A DNA stretch of 64,000 nt, taken from Chamaecrista fasciculata. Its lineage: Eukaryota > Streptophyta > Magnoliopsida > Fabales > Fabaceae. Positions 34,398 to 46,375 of this stretch are shown here, in pieces; the stretch's first letter is position 1, and each line of letters opens with the position of its first letter. The DNA lies in contig QANZ01041876.1 of NCBI GenBank assembly GCA_003254925.1, positions 124,001 through 188,000 of the forward strand, in the 5' to 3' direction. The translations under genes were made by a program, and so were the position numbers. The notes under the pieces are model-generated. The model had not been told where the DNA came from. It searched no databases and saw only the letters and a list, made by a program, of their open reading frames with translations.

Positions 34398-37300
34398 ATG
34401 AGACGGGCTTCACCCTTATTTCTGGTTCTTTTGGTTCTTGGCTCTTCCTTTATAACTTTCAATGTGGTGACAATGATAATGCACTATAGATCTTCAGAAA
34501 ATTTTGAAGGCGAGGCTGGGCATGGTGGGTTGTTTTCTGACCCCGTTGTTGAGATGCCTGAGAAAATGAAAATCCGGAAGACATCAAGAGCACCCTTTCA
34601 TGTTGCCTTGACTGCAACTGATGGTCCCTACAGCCAATGGCAGTGCCGGATCATGTATTACTGGTACAAACAGAAAAAAAACTTGCCTGGCTCAGAAATG
34701 GGAGGATTCACTCGAGTTCTTCATTCAGGAAGCCCAGACAAATTGATGGATGAAATTCCAACTGTCGTTGTTGATCCTCTTCCACCAGGTCTGGACCAGG
34801 TGAGCTTACTGTTGACAAATGCGATTTGTTAATGTTCTTTTTTTACTTCCGGATTAAAATGCATAATTTTACTTAAGTATAACCTAACAAAGAAATTCAG
34901 AGGGGTCAATCACAGAGGATTTGATTTTTCAGCTCTTTCTAGTTTTAGCTGAGTGATTAAAAAATAGTTTAGTTTCTGTTTGAGACATTTAACTTGATCA
35001 TTGAAGTCCTTGGTATATCTAACTTGTGTGTGCAAATATGTATTTTTTTAATTTGGGTTGATGGATTTTTTATTCTGTTTAATGAGTTAATTAAAGAAGT
35101 GGAGATTCAGAATATTTTTTCAGTTTGGGTTAATGAAGTCGGTTAGAATCCTTTGCTGACATGAAAATTAGTAATAACTTAAGGAAGGCAATGCGTCATT
35201 GAGAAAACACATCACAGAATTTCAGTTTGGAACTGGTTCGAGTCTTAACATTCTAAAGGGATGGATTAACACTTAGAAATCAAGGTTAAAGGTACTTTCC
35301 TCTTTGTCTTTCTAAGAAGTACTTAGAAGCTTAGTAATTCAGAATTCAGTGTTCAAATATTTCCTGGGGAAAAAGCTTTGTCTGTGGATTTAGATTTTAG
35401 ACATCTATCAACAGCATCCATGAAGTACATTAATTTAGAAGCCAAAGAAGGTTGACCACTTGATTATATTCAATTTTTCTAGACTATCTACAGTTTGTAT
35501 TCCTCTCTTTCGTTTCTGGCTTTAAAAATTTATCATTATTAAAGTCATTACTTGAAAGTTGTTTTTATGGTTAATTTACACATATATCTGAATGATATTT
35601 TTTTTTCTTTATTTTATTCAGTCAATACTATTCACTATGTTTTTCTGATGTATTGCTTATTTTCTTTGCAGGGATATATTGTTCTAAATAGACCATGGGC
35701 ATTTGTCCAGTGGTTGGAAATGACTACTATAGAGGAAGAGTATGATCTTTTCCACGGAATGATCCATTTTATGTTGCCAGCACCCGATACTAACTCAGTT
35801 GCTCCACTTTTGATGCAGATATGTATTGATGGCAGAGCCTGATCACATTTTTATAAATCCTCTCCCTAATTTGGCTTATGAAGGAAATCCTGCTGCTTTC
35901 CCATTTTTTTACATTAAGCCTGAGAAGAATGAGAAAGTTTTGAGGAAGTATTATCCTGAAGAGTATGGGCCAATTTCGAACATTGATCCAATTGGCAATT
36001 CTCCTGCAATTATTAAAAAGGTGGAATCTCTTTCAAAAATTGCCGTGTAGTGTGTTCCTAGACCTGGATCCATATACTTTTTCAATGTTTCATGTTTGCA
36101 TAACCTGACATGTCCTTATCATTGTCATTGTAGTGCTTGTTTTGATCAATAATATCAACTACTGCTGCTCCTCCTTGTGTACAGTTCATCGCCATTATCT
36201 TGAAAGGTTTTATTGGCTTAAACATTTTCAAATTATCCATTTTCCCAGGAATTGCTGGCAAAAATCGCCCCAACATGGATGAATGTTTCTTTGAGGATGA
36301 AACATGACCCAGATACTGATAAAACTTTTGGATGGGTGCAAGAAATGTATGTCTAGCAAAATAATTGACAGTTGATTTTGGAATCTATTATATTTTAAAA
36401 TCTAAAGGTTTATGTACTGATGTTATGTTGACGTTTCTATCTTGTTGAATTTAGGTATGCTTATGCTGTAGCTTCTGCGCTGCATGGCGTGCGACATATT
36501 TTGCGTAAAGACTTCATGCTACAGGTTTGCCATAACCTCATGTATCTCTTGATGTGGTGTTTTAGTTCATGTTATGATCAGCTCAAGTGGGTTTCAGATA
36601 TAACTATCATACCTAGCTCTAAAGTCATTTTTGTTTTATGCAACTTTTCAGCCCCCATTTGATTTGGACACTAATAAGAAGTTTATACTTCATTATACAT
36701 ATGGATGTGACTTCAATCTAAAGGTAAAGCATTCATTTTAGTCATTGTCTTTCCTTGTTTTTTTTTATCATGCTCTTGTAGCTTTCCTTTCTAACAGAGC
36801 ATAGAATTAGGGTTGTGGGACATGCATATATATACTATGAAACAAAGAACTTCTTGAGCAGATATCAACGTTTTATTAAAAAAAAAAAAAAATTATTCAC
36901 CACTTGTTGGATCTAATAGAGGTGTTACCGTGTTAGTCATCCACAATGTGATGAATTCAGATTTAATTCCCCATTAGGAGAATGGAGAACAACTGTAGAA
37001 AAAAATGTATTTCTGGAGTAGATATCAACATTTAAAATATATATATATATATATATATTCTCCACTAGTTCATTTTGTTTCCACTTATAATGCTATAAAT
37101 AATGTTTTATGATGCTCAGGGAGAGTTGACGTATGGTAAAGTTGGTGAGTGGAGATTTGACAAAAGGTCATACTTACGTGGACCTCCACCCAGAAACCTG
37201 CCATTACCGCCTCCAGGGGTTCCTGAAAGTGTGGTATGTCTCCTTTATGCCAATTGATTGAACCAATGCATCTTATTTCTTTAATGTAAGATGTAAGATA

Positions 37301-39366
37301 GGGATGGTAATCTTGACCCACGAGCCATAAAATCAACCAGCTCAATCTCTTTTGATGACTCTTTCAAATCCAACCAATTTGATTCAATGTTAGTAATGAA
37401 TTGAGTTATGTAAATGTAATGACCCAACAAATTAAATGAGGGTTAAATTGGGTCAACTTAAATTTACCCACTTATTTATGATTTGCATGATTGATTAAAA
37501 ACTGAAGACTAATTAATGATTCAGTTCTTGAAAGATGATAATTTTTTCTATTTAGTCTTTCTGAAAGATTAAATTATAAGATTTAAGTCAAATTTAATAG
37601 TTAATATAATTTTTTAACATCAATTATTAAGTATAATGTCAATAAAATTTATAAGCACGTCAAAATTATTGTTAAATTAGAGTAAGTATACTTGACAAAA
37701 TGACTAAATTAATTGTAATTGCATTGTTCAGAGATTAAAATCTTGTAATTTTACCTTTCGGAATTAAATTGAGAGTTCTACTTTTTTTCAAGGACCAAAT
37801 CATTAATTTACTCAATAATGAATGCTTGGTTACATTACAGTCATATATAGGCCACTAGCTTCAATAATGCTATTTAAGCCTTCATTTTAAATGCTGGCTG
37901 ACATTATTAGAAACAATAATAGGCCTTGTAAAGGAAAACATGTCATAGCCTGCTAGATGAACGTTCAATCCTGATTTTGTGGAGCTATTACATGTCCCCT
38001 TTGTTTCACGTTTAGTGTTCTTTACATAATTGTCTGTTGTCCTTATTTATTAGAAATTGTGATTGAACCAAGCACATGAATGTATTATTCCTAGGAGTCT
38101 CATGAAAATATCCTTGAATATATTGAGTGAACCGAACAAATTAAATGACATTTCTAGAAATTACAAACACAAAAATAAAGAAAGCGGTTTATATTCCCCC
38201 TGACTAGTGGATGTAAGTAAATATTATTTTCAACTCACTCCTTATCTTTTGATCGTTTTGTCATTGCCTATCCTTTCTTCATCGTAATGATGCACTCTCT
38301 ATCTTTTTCCTGTCTGCTTCATCTTTTCTCCCTCTTTCTTCCTAGATTTTTCTAGTTTGCTTTTTAGGTAGTCTAGAACAAAGGCAATTGATCAACCTTC
38401 AATGTTTTGTTACATTTGAGCTGTATGCAATTAATCCAGCTTAAATAGTTGTAATTTCCTGTCAACAATCCAACTCATCACTTCTCTTTATCTATGTTAA
38501 AGAAAAGATTATGATAAAAGTAACTTTCTGAACCTTAATAGTTTAACAGTTAATCTAAATAAAACTATCTCTTTATCAGAACGTGTACGACCAACAGTCA
38601 ATAGCTCAATCTTTATTTAGAAAAAAAAGGTTAAAATATACATAGGGCCCTAAGTTTTAGTCTGAGTGCACAAAACACCCAAAGTTAATTTTTAAAATTG
38701 ACAAACAAATCTTTTTGAACTTTCAACTTCTATTACTCAGCACCCTTCTATCAAATTTCCTTTCAATTATCATCATTTTGTTTCAAAGAAACGAAACTAT
38801 TTAGGAGTGTTGAGTTATTAAAACTGAAAGTTCAAAGATTCTATCTATCAACTTATTTGAGCTCAAAGTGTTTTGTGTCCGGCCTAAAATTCGAGTGCCC
38901 TAGACCTTGAAAGCTATGGGATATGTCTATCAACATTTAAAACAATTCGGTATTTTGTCTCCAACTTAAAATTCAAAGTTCTAAATGTATTTTAGCCTTG
39001 AAAAAAAATAAGGTTTGAGACTTTGAGTGGCTTGTATTCTGACCACATCTCAATTTCAAGGAGCTTTTGTGTAAGCAGAGGTGGCATGATACGAGTATAA
39101 GCCCCAAGGGCTTATACTCGTATCATGGCAACTCTTAAATTAGAGTATAATTAAATTATTTTTCGATATTTAATAATTTAGACTTTTAAATTGAAATTAA
39201 ATGACCATTGATAATCTAGTTAATGGAAGGTGTTACTCTGTTTTTTTTTCTTGAAGTAAAGCCAGAGCATTCATAACTTACTATTTGCTTATTATGTTTA
39301 CAGGTGACTCTCGTAAAGATGGTGAACGAGGCTACTGCTAACATCCCAAATTGGGACACATCCTAA
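34398..39366 (+). CDS. HPAT: Hydroxyproline O-arabinosyltransferase (HPAT/RDN1 family)
   Basis: Eight coding exons (34398-34799, 35672-35739, 35819-36020, 36249-36346, 36455-36524, 36652-36723, 37120-37233, 39304-39366) join in frame to 362 aa, a normal HPAT length. The protein is a Golgi type II enzyme that adds the first arabinose to hydroxyproline in extensins and CLE-type peptides (CAZy GT95). Residues ~5-27 form a signal anchor (LFLVLLVLG...). Conserved runs: FHVALTATDGPYSQWQCRIMYYWYK, FTRVLHSG, GYIVLNRPWAFVQWLE, LMAEPDHIFI, FFYIKPE, PTWMNVSLRMK, GWVQEMYAYA, LHYTYGCDF, GEWRFDKRSY, RGPPPRNLPLPPPGVPESV. The 79-bp intron 35740-35818 has no stop in one frame, so a naive frame reads through it. 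Intron 8 is 2.1 kb and repeat-rich. Confidence 0.96.
38629..38997. mobile_element. Foldback MITE in HPAT intron 8
   Basis: 369 bp with inverted ends GGTTAAAATATACAT and GGCTAAAATACATTT (inverted). The flanks are A-rich on both sides (TAGAAAAAAAA and TTGAAAAAAAA), compatible with a 9-bp-type duplication but not diagnostic. Confidence 0.55.
39085..39127. repeat. Perfect 20-bp hairpin with 3-nt loop in HPAT intron 8
   Basis: Arms CATGATACGAGTATAAGCCC (39085-39104) and its exact inverse (39108-39127) are separated by CAA. It lies about 180 bp before the last HPAT exon. Confidence 0.9.
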
Positions 39367-40633
39367 ATATTGTATTTTTTAATCCTCTAGATAATTGAAG
39401 TGACATCTGTGAAAAAGTTTTTATAAAAATGTATTACAAGTTTAGTCAGAGTCATAGATTAATGTAGACTTTTTTTTTGCCCAACATAGATTAATGTAGA
39501 CTTACTCTTCGATTAAAGATAATAAATTATCATTTTTTTAATTTAATATCTCTCATTTTTCTTATGAGATTTGTTTTAAATCGAGTTTGGGCTATTAGTT
39601 CCATTCCAGTTTTGGATTATCTTACTCACACTCATCAAATATTTGTTTGCATTCATCAATAGTGGAAGATAGAGTTTCTGTAGAAATCAGAATTGTATGT
39701 GATATGCTTAATCTTGACGTTCTCAAATTTTTTTTGTTTATTTCTGTCATAAATGAGATAAATCAGCTGACCTGAATCTATCAAATCACGGTATTAAAAA
39801 TAGAAGGAAAACAACAAAACATAGCCATACATATATTAATTGGACTATATGTCTCTTCTTCATCTCCAAAGGAACGAACACAGGATAAAACGAAGAAGCC
39901 TTTCTTTTCATGCTTTGAATTTGATGCCCCAAAGAGAAAGATAAATATAATAATTATTTAAATTTCTGTAATATTTTGGGATAAAGTACCTCTCGACAAT
40001 ATTGGCATAATTTAATTTTGTTTGTGACAAAACAGTATTTGTTTGATTATGGAAACTAGGTTTGACCAAGAGAAATATTTGTGTCGGTGAGTTTTTTTAT
40101 TTCATTTTTTTGGTTATCATTGTCAGAGTATATGCAGTTTTGTTCGTTTTCATTTTCTGCACAACGAGTCAATGATGAACTAAATGACAGAAATCTGTAT
40201 TTTCAGTATAAAGCATTGATAAATACAAGAATAAGAAATTATAAAAATGATAGTAATAAAAGATAAAGATTCACCTCGTGGATTGGGCAACTTTGAGAGG
40301 TGTAAAATGAATGATTATGGAGCATATTTGATATATCTGCAATTTTAAGATATTTTTTTTATAGAACAATAAGTAAATTTTTAAATTTATTTTTATAAAA
40401 CTTATAAATAACAAGATAATAATATTTTATTTCTTCTAATTTATTATATGTATATAAAAATTACAATATGTCTTATTTTGAATACAAAATTTGATCACAA
40501 AGATATATAAAATTTACGTAAACCTATTTTTAACTTCAAATACTATTAAAATTTAGGTTAAATTGTACAAAGACTTTCTTAGTTTTTTTTTTTTAACTTC
40601 TTTCCAACAAAAAAATAGTTAAATTATCATATA
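39367..40633. other. HPAT 3' UTR and intergenic DNA
   Basis: The 3' UTR should occupy the first few hundred bases. A direct repeat of ATAGATTAATGTAGACTT occurs at about 39453 and 39487. No further gene is seen. Confidence 0.45.
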
Positions 40634-40642
40634 TATTAATTA

Positions 40643-41865
40643 GGCCAAAGTCCTACTTTGGTCCCTCTGTTATGCTCATTGTTTCAAATAGGTCCTTCAG
40701 TTATTTTTCGTTTCATGTTGGTCCCCCAGTTATTCAAAACTTGTCAAAGTTGGTCCCTCTAACGTTTTCTATCCATTTTTCCGTTAAAAAAAAAAAGACA
40801 AAATTGATTTTCAACTCCTAAAAGTTTGATTTTTTTTTTTTACATTAAGGACCTTTTTCTCTATAATAAAACCAAAATGTAAGAAAAAAGAAATAAGTGG
40901 GGGGTTTTAGTTTATTTCAACTCTCTCTCTCCCCCTAAGCAATTGAAGCGGATGAAGAGGCCAGACACAGTCGATTTCTTGGATTTCCTCACGTTCTCGT
41001 CGCCGCCGTCGGAGGATTTCTCCGACGGACCATTTTGGACCAACGTGCGATCTTTCTTGTTGAAGCTCGCGCTGCTTCCGCCGCCTTCGGCTCTGTTTCC
41101 TCACCTGCTGACGTGCAAGATTTGGAATCGAGCCCGGCGGTGGTGTGCCTTGACGTGGTTGAAGAAGATGTGGCCAGATCCAGATCTGTCTACTGTCAGT
41201 GCCGAGTGGTTGGTGAGTATTTAACCTCTGATATTTAGTTAAAAGACAAATGAGTAGTCTATGTTATTTCACTATATCCATTAGCTAGGTTGATAATATA
41301 GTATAAACTGAGAAGCAAATTAAAGGTAGTGAATCGGGCGGCATAGCATGGTTGTCTGTGAATGATAGCCCTACAAATTGATCTTTTTCTTCTTCTTCAT
41401 TGTGCGAATCTGAATCTGAATCTGGCGTTGTGGTTGTTGATTTTAGGTTTGTTGAATTATTAGGGAGTCATTCGAATTGTCTGTAATAATTAATAATGGG
41501 ATTGTCAAATTTTCCGAGTCCAGCAGAAGGCGGTGCTGGTGATGAACACAGTTATCTCCATCACGCTCTTGAAGAACTTGTTGAGAGAGAGAGAGTTGAA
41601 ATAAACTAAAATCCCCCACTTATTTCTTCTTTCTTACATTTTGGTTCTATTATAGAGAAAAAAGTCCTTAATGCAAAAAAATCAAACTTTTAGGAGTTAA
41701 AAATCAATTTTGTCTTTTTTTTAACGGAAAAATGGATGGAAAACGTTAGAGGGACCAACTTCGACAAGTTTTGAATAACTGGGGGACCAATATGGAACGA
41801 AAAATAACTAAGGGACCTATTTGGAAAAATGAGCATAACAGAGGGACTAAAATAGGACTTTGGCC
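40643..41865. mobile_element. Pack-MULE-like element carrying a PHD-finger gene fragment
   Basis: A 1223-bp element with ends GGCCAAAGTCCTACTTTGG and the inverted copy, and an exact 9-bp duplication TATTAATTA (40634-40642 and 41866-41874). Arms of about 280 bp (40643-40932 and 41583-41865) enclose a unique GC-richer centre. No transposase. Its termini resemble the inner termini of the elements at 7191 and 42061, so the three belong to related families. Confidence 0.9.
40943..41215 (+). pseudogene. Captured fragment of a PHD-finger protein gene (MMD1/At1g33420-like)
   Basis: The first frame reads MKRMKRPDTVDFLDFLTFSS then GPFWTNVRSFLLKLALLPPP and FPHLLT. The reading then continues in another frame as PAVVCLDVVEEDVARSRSVY and CQCRVVG, followed by a donor-like G|GTGAGT. 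This layout resembles the N-terminal part of plant PHD-finger proteins related to MALE MEIOCYTE DEATH 1, which continue CRVVGWSGHPV. The frame change after HLLT marks a small deletion, and a cysteine-pair residue seems lost (CQC instead of a CDQC-like form). The retained intron edge says it was captured from genomic DNA. Family naming is from memory and moderately certain. Confidence 0.65.
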
Positions 41866-42060
41866 TATTAATTAATATCATTATAAAATTATTTTATAAA
41901 AATCAATATTAAAGTTGTATATAAATAAGGATCATGGTTTTTTTTTTGGTGTGTTAAAGGGAAACAAANTAGTAATTTAGATATATTTTTATCTGTTCAT
42001 TATTAAATTGTAAATCCATGAAAAAAAATTGTACATGAAAACACATAATAATTTTAAAAA

Positions 42061-42840
42061 GGCAAAAGACCCTTTCGTGTCCCTAACGTTTGAGGTCAAT
42101 TTCAGTTATGCTCCTAACGTTTGTTTTGTCTCAATTATGCTCCAATTGTGAAAGTTGGTGTCAATTATACCATAACTTCAATTTTTTTTGGGCCAAAGTC
42201 CTATTTTGATCCCTCAAGTTTGCTCAAAGTTCCATTTTGAACCTTCAAGTCTCTGGCGAACTTTTCGGCGAAATACACGGCAGCCCCGACAACTACGAAA
42301 ACTCCTAATCAAAGGTTTTTTGACCTCTTGAGTTCAACGACGGCAAAGTTCCGTTTTGAACCTTCAAGTCTCTGGCGAACTTTTCCCCGACAACTACGAA
42401 AACTCCTAATCAAAGGTTTTTTGACCTCTTGAGTTCAATGACGGCCTCCATTTTGCGAAAAAATGACTCGAAAGCTGCCGAAAAATTACTTAGTCGCCGA
42501 AAAATTACACAATTGCCAAAAATCATATTTCTGGTCATTTGTTCACAAAGTGAAGGCCGCCATTGAACTCAAAAGGTCAAAAAAACTTGGATTAGGAGTT
42601 TTCGTAATCGTCGGGGCCGCTGTGTATCTCTCCAGAAAGTTCACCAGAGACTTGAGGGACCAAAATGGAACTTTAAGCAAATTTGAGGGACCAAAATAGG
42701 ACTTTGGCCCAAAAAAAATTGAAGATAGGGTATAATTGATACCAATGTTTCACATTGGGGGCATAATTGACACAAAACAAACGTTAGGGGCATAACTGAA
42801 ACTGACCCCAAATATTAGGGGCACGAAAGGGTCTTTTGCC
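42061..42840. mobile_element. Nested foldback Mutator-like element
   Basis: A 780-bp element with outer ends GGCAAAAGACCCTTTCGTG and its inverse, flanked by an exact 9-bp duplication TTTTAAAAA (42052-42060 and 42841-42849). A second set of ends, GGCCAAAGTCCTATTTTG, lies inside at 42191 and 42709 with no duplication of its own. The left arm holds a tandem copy of ~119/102 bp (42225-42343 and 42344 to about 42445). The centre (about 42455-42550) is short and has no recognised gene. Confidence 0.85.
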
Positions 42841-43201
42841 TTTTAAAAAATATCTATATAAGATGATAAACTACCAAATATATATTCATTTATTAATCAA
42901 AAAATGATATAATAGATTGTACTTAAACTTGTTTTATTCGAAATTTTGTAATGTGCAGAGAAAAAAAGACGAATTAGAAATTAGAATTCTAGTGAAAACC
43001 TTTACAAATTTGTAAAGTCTAAAAAGAAATTATTAGAATAAAAAAAGCACACACATGTATAAACTAATTAAATATATAGGATAATTTTTTTCTTATATAC
43101 TTTTTTAAAAATTAAAATTTTTAATATTTTACAATAGCTTGAATATTGAAACACTCAAGTTTCTATAATTTATCCATTTAAATTTTATATTTGTGTTAGT
43201 T

Positions 43202-43752
43202 ATTTTTTTTGCCTGAAACATAATTTATTTAAAAGCAAAGGAAAACCAAGCACAGTGCATACAAAAACACAGCAAAATAATCAAATCCCTCCCTAACATC
43301 AACAAGAAAACTAGAAAGAACATCAACTGACGAAGGTGGGGGGTTTGCAACCCATCCACGAGGACCCATCTTCGTGTTACAAATTGGCAAGACAATCAGC
43401 TGCCAAGTTAACGGATCTAGGGATCCAACTAAAACTACAATCATCTAAAGAATTGGAAACACAAAAAAAAAAAAACAGACTAGACCAGATCTAGAACGCC
43501 TCCGCCACAAAACCCGCCACAGAAAACACATGGACACGAGCAGAGAGAACACAGATTTGGGAAGGAAAACCGTCGAAAACCACCTAAACTTGAAAACTAC
43601 CGCTAGAGAAGGCACACAGAAAAGAGCGCCGCCGATAACCCTAATATGAAATAGAGTGAAATCTCTCATAAAAGAGAGAGGTAATCCCTCATGAGGAGGG
43701 GTTTGAGAGAGAGATTTTTTGGCGGATAGGGTTTCTAATCATACTCCGCTAC
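43202..43752 (-). mobile_element. Internally deleted LINE with 15-bp target-site duplication
   Basis: The insertion is flanked by an exact 15-bp repeat ATATTTGTGTTAGTT (43187-43201 and 43753-43767). On the minus strand it starts with a CTCTCTCT-rich leader and a segment like GGGTTATCGGCGGCG. It then passes to a short piece that translates FSWIPRS.NLAADCLANL, the conserved end of a LINE RNase H domain, and ends in poly(A) (T run 43203-43210). So leader and 3' end are joined with endonuclease and RT missing. Confidence 0.75.
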
Positions 43753-43767
43753 ATATTTGTGTTAGTT

Positions 43768-46370
43768 TACTTTTTAAAAAATTGTGATTTTCTGAGATAA
43801 TTTACAAAAGTTCACTTTAAAATATGTTAATATGATATCTTAAACGTGCCTCTTTATCTATATAGTAATAGTATATACATGATTGTATTTTTGGAAAGAT
43901 TTTGAGAATAGCAAACTAATGATTTTATTTTTTTGGCCTGAAGCAAACTACTTACGGTTAACTAGTATGTTTACCCTTTAGATACCTACTAGTATTATGT
44001 TTTATCTTGCCAAATCTTCAACTTATATACATCTATTTGGCTTTTTATACTATATATCTAATGAATGTTTATATTGACAAATAAATAAATAAGTAGACAA
44101 ATATGTTAATCTGAAAAGTATGGCCTGACGAGTCACTCGCAAATACTGAAAAAAGGAAGGCTCTGTTTTCAATTATCATGATTGTTTTGTGTGTAAAGTG
44201 GGAAACGTGGCTCAATGAGGCAATCTTTGAAGAAAAGGCCCCTCCACCATTGGCTCCTCACTTACCACACTTGGGAATTTATATTGCATCACTACAAAAG
44301 TGCTTTTCTTTAATATCTTACACGTGTATGTCTTTGTGTGGGCTGCCCTTGTTTTTGATTTTTTCTTTTTTTTTAAAAAAAAATTGTAGGTGAGTTGAAC
44401 TGGGGGCTTACTAAGGCCAGGACATAACTCCAGACTCTATGAACGCTTACAGAGGTATTTACATATCGCATACTAACAAATCTCTTACAGCGGGATTCAA
44501 ACTTACAATCTTGTGGATTATGAATTGACTCTTTCCTTATTAGCCTATTTTTGTGTTTTTTCTTCATATTGAACCTACACCGAATATACTATATATATAT
44601 ATAATAAGTTGTTAGTTTGATTTTTGGAAATATAGTTTACATGATGATTTTTCTAAAAATTAGATTAGTTGCCTATTATTTTTTAAGACGAGTTTTTATA
44701 GGCCAAATTGTTAAAACGAGTTAAGATGCATGAATGAGTAAGAGAAAAAAAACTGATTGAATTTATATTTTTATAAAGTTTAAAGACCAGATAGTATTGT
44801 TTCTAAAACTAACCAATGAAACAATTAAATTATAAATCTTTTTCAGGCAACAAAAATAGGGAATCTTATCTAGATGCATTGCATATCCACTGTTGAGAAA
44901 AGGGCCAATTAATGTGATTCATCATAAGCTCATATTCTCCTTTTGGAGAAGTTTGGGTTTCCTTTTGTTTAGATTGATGGTGTTTTTATTCTCCATGGGT
45001 TATGGAGCAAATGGAAATAAAAACTTTAATTTTTATTTTATTTATTAGGACAATGATGATGAGAGAATATAAATTAAAGCATATGTGTGGTTGAGGTATA
45101 GGCATATCTATCCTCTTTGGTTATTTTGAGATTTGCAGTTATATATATCCACAAGGGCACACCATTTTTTTTGGTGCTTGTCTCCTAAAGTTTAAGCATT
45201 TCCTTCCATAAAATCCCCACCACCTTTCATTCACTTGCCCCACCTTTGGTGTCCACACATCACTTCATTTTCCATAAGGAAAAAAATAACTCTAGAATTT
45301 TTTTACAAGGAAAAATACCCTGTTAAATGTTAATAAATACATACATAAATTTTAATATGTCAATGAAATACTTCCTTCTTTAGACGGGGTGTTTTATGAC
45401 ATTTATTATTAATATTAATAAGGAATATCCAAAAATTTATACCTTGCCTATTGCAATATTCTTTCTAGTAGTGCCAAACAAGAACATGTCAACATCATAT
45501 TTTTTCTTGTTTCCCTATTTTCTTTAAAGACCATTATTAGCCAATTCAGTTGGTTTTAGTGGTTTGAAATGAGCCCACCAAAGTGATGTCAATTGCAGGC
45601 CCATATAGGGCTCAGATTTTGGGCCTTAGGTTTCTGTTCATGGCAAGAAACAAAAGCCCATAAACTTGTTGGGTTCTGTTCTGGTTAGATCTTTGAATTG
45701 TTTCAGACTAAAATAAAATCTTTGAATTGCTCAGATTGAAGCCTAAGAAGCGGGCTTGACATCCTTGAATTGGATACCACGAACAACTTTGTATTTTGAA
45801 TGGGTCATTCTCACTTTCTCTTTATGTGTATGTTACAGAATTTACACACACAAATATTGAATATAATATATTTCACTAGTTCTAATATTTATGTACGGTG
45901 AAGTACTTAATATTTATGTCCAGAAGTATGATATGACGTTGATATGGTTTTTTTAAGGGTTGCTACCTTTTTTATTTATTTAATATTATGTTTATTTTTT
46001 AATATCTTTTTTTTTTGAGTTTTTTTTTCAAAACTTTGTTTAGTTAAATTTTATATTAACTTTTGCATCGAACTTGACCATTCTTTTGTAATACCCTTAA
46101 TAAAGTGCATCCAACCTTATTTTCAGGACACGGCTATATGTGAGATTATATTGCGAAGCAAAGTTCTCACAAAGTCTAATGGAAACTGGAAGGTTCATTT
46201 GAGTAAAAGTATGAAAGAAATAATGGAATATTTCAAAATAATGCTAGTTGACAAAAGAGGAGTACATGCATGATATAATAATGCCATTGTTTAGAGGAAT
46301 GTGGGGGTTTTTTTTTTCTATACCGAAAGTAAGCTTTTATTTTATCGTACTTTGTGTTGCTTCAACAATT
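43768..46370. other. Intergenic DNA
   Basis: No gene is seen. It contains SINE family 2 at 44392-44545 and AT-rich microsatellite stretches (about 44586-44602). Confidence 0.4.
44392..44545 (-). mobile_element. tRNA-like SINE, family 2
   Basis: On the minus strand it reads a B-box-like GTTTGAATCCC, then TATGTAAATACCTCTGTAAG and a CCTGGCCTTAG segment, followed by A-rich sequence. The same order is found in the HSF intron copy at 50966-51110. No clear target duplication. Confidence 0.55.
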
Positions 46371-46375
46371 CACCA

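Noticed and set aside
34800..34832. Extension of the HPAT frame to a stop at 34832
   Set aside because: It reads into intron 1 after the GACCAG|GTGAGC donor; the conserved protein continues at 35672.
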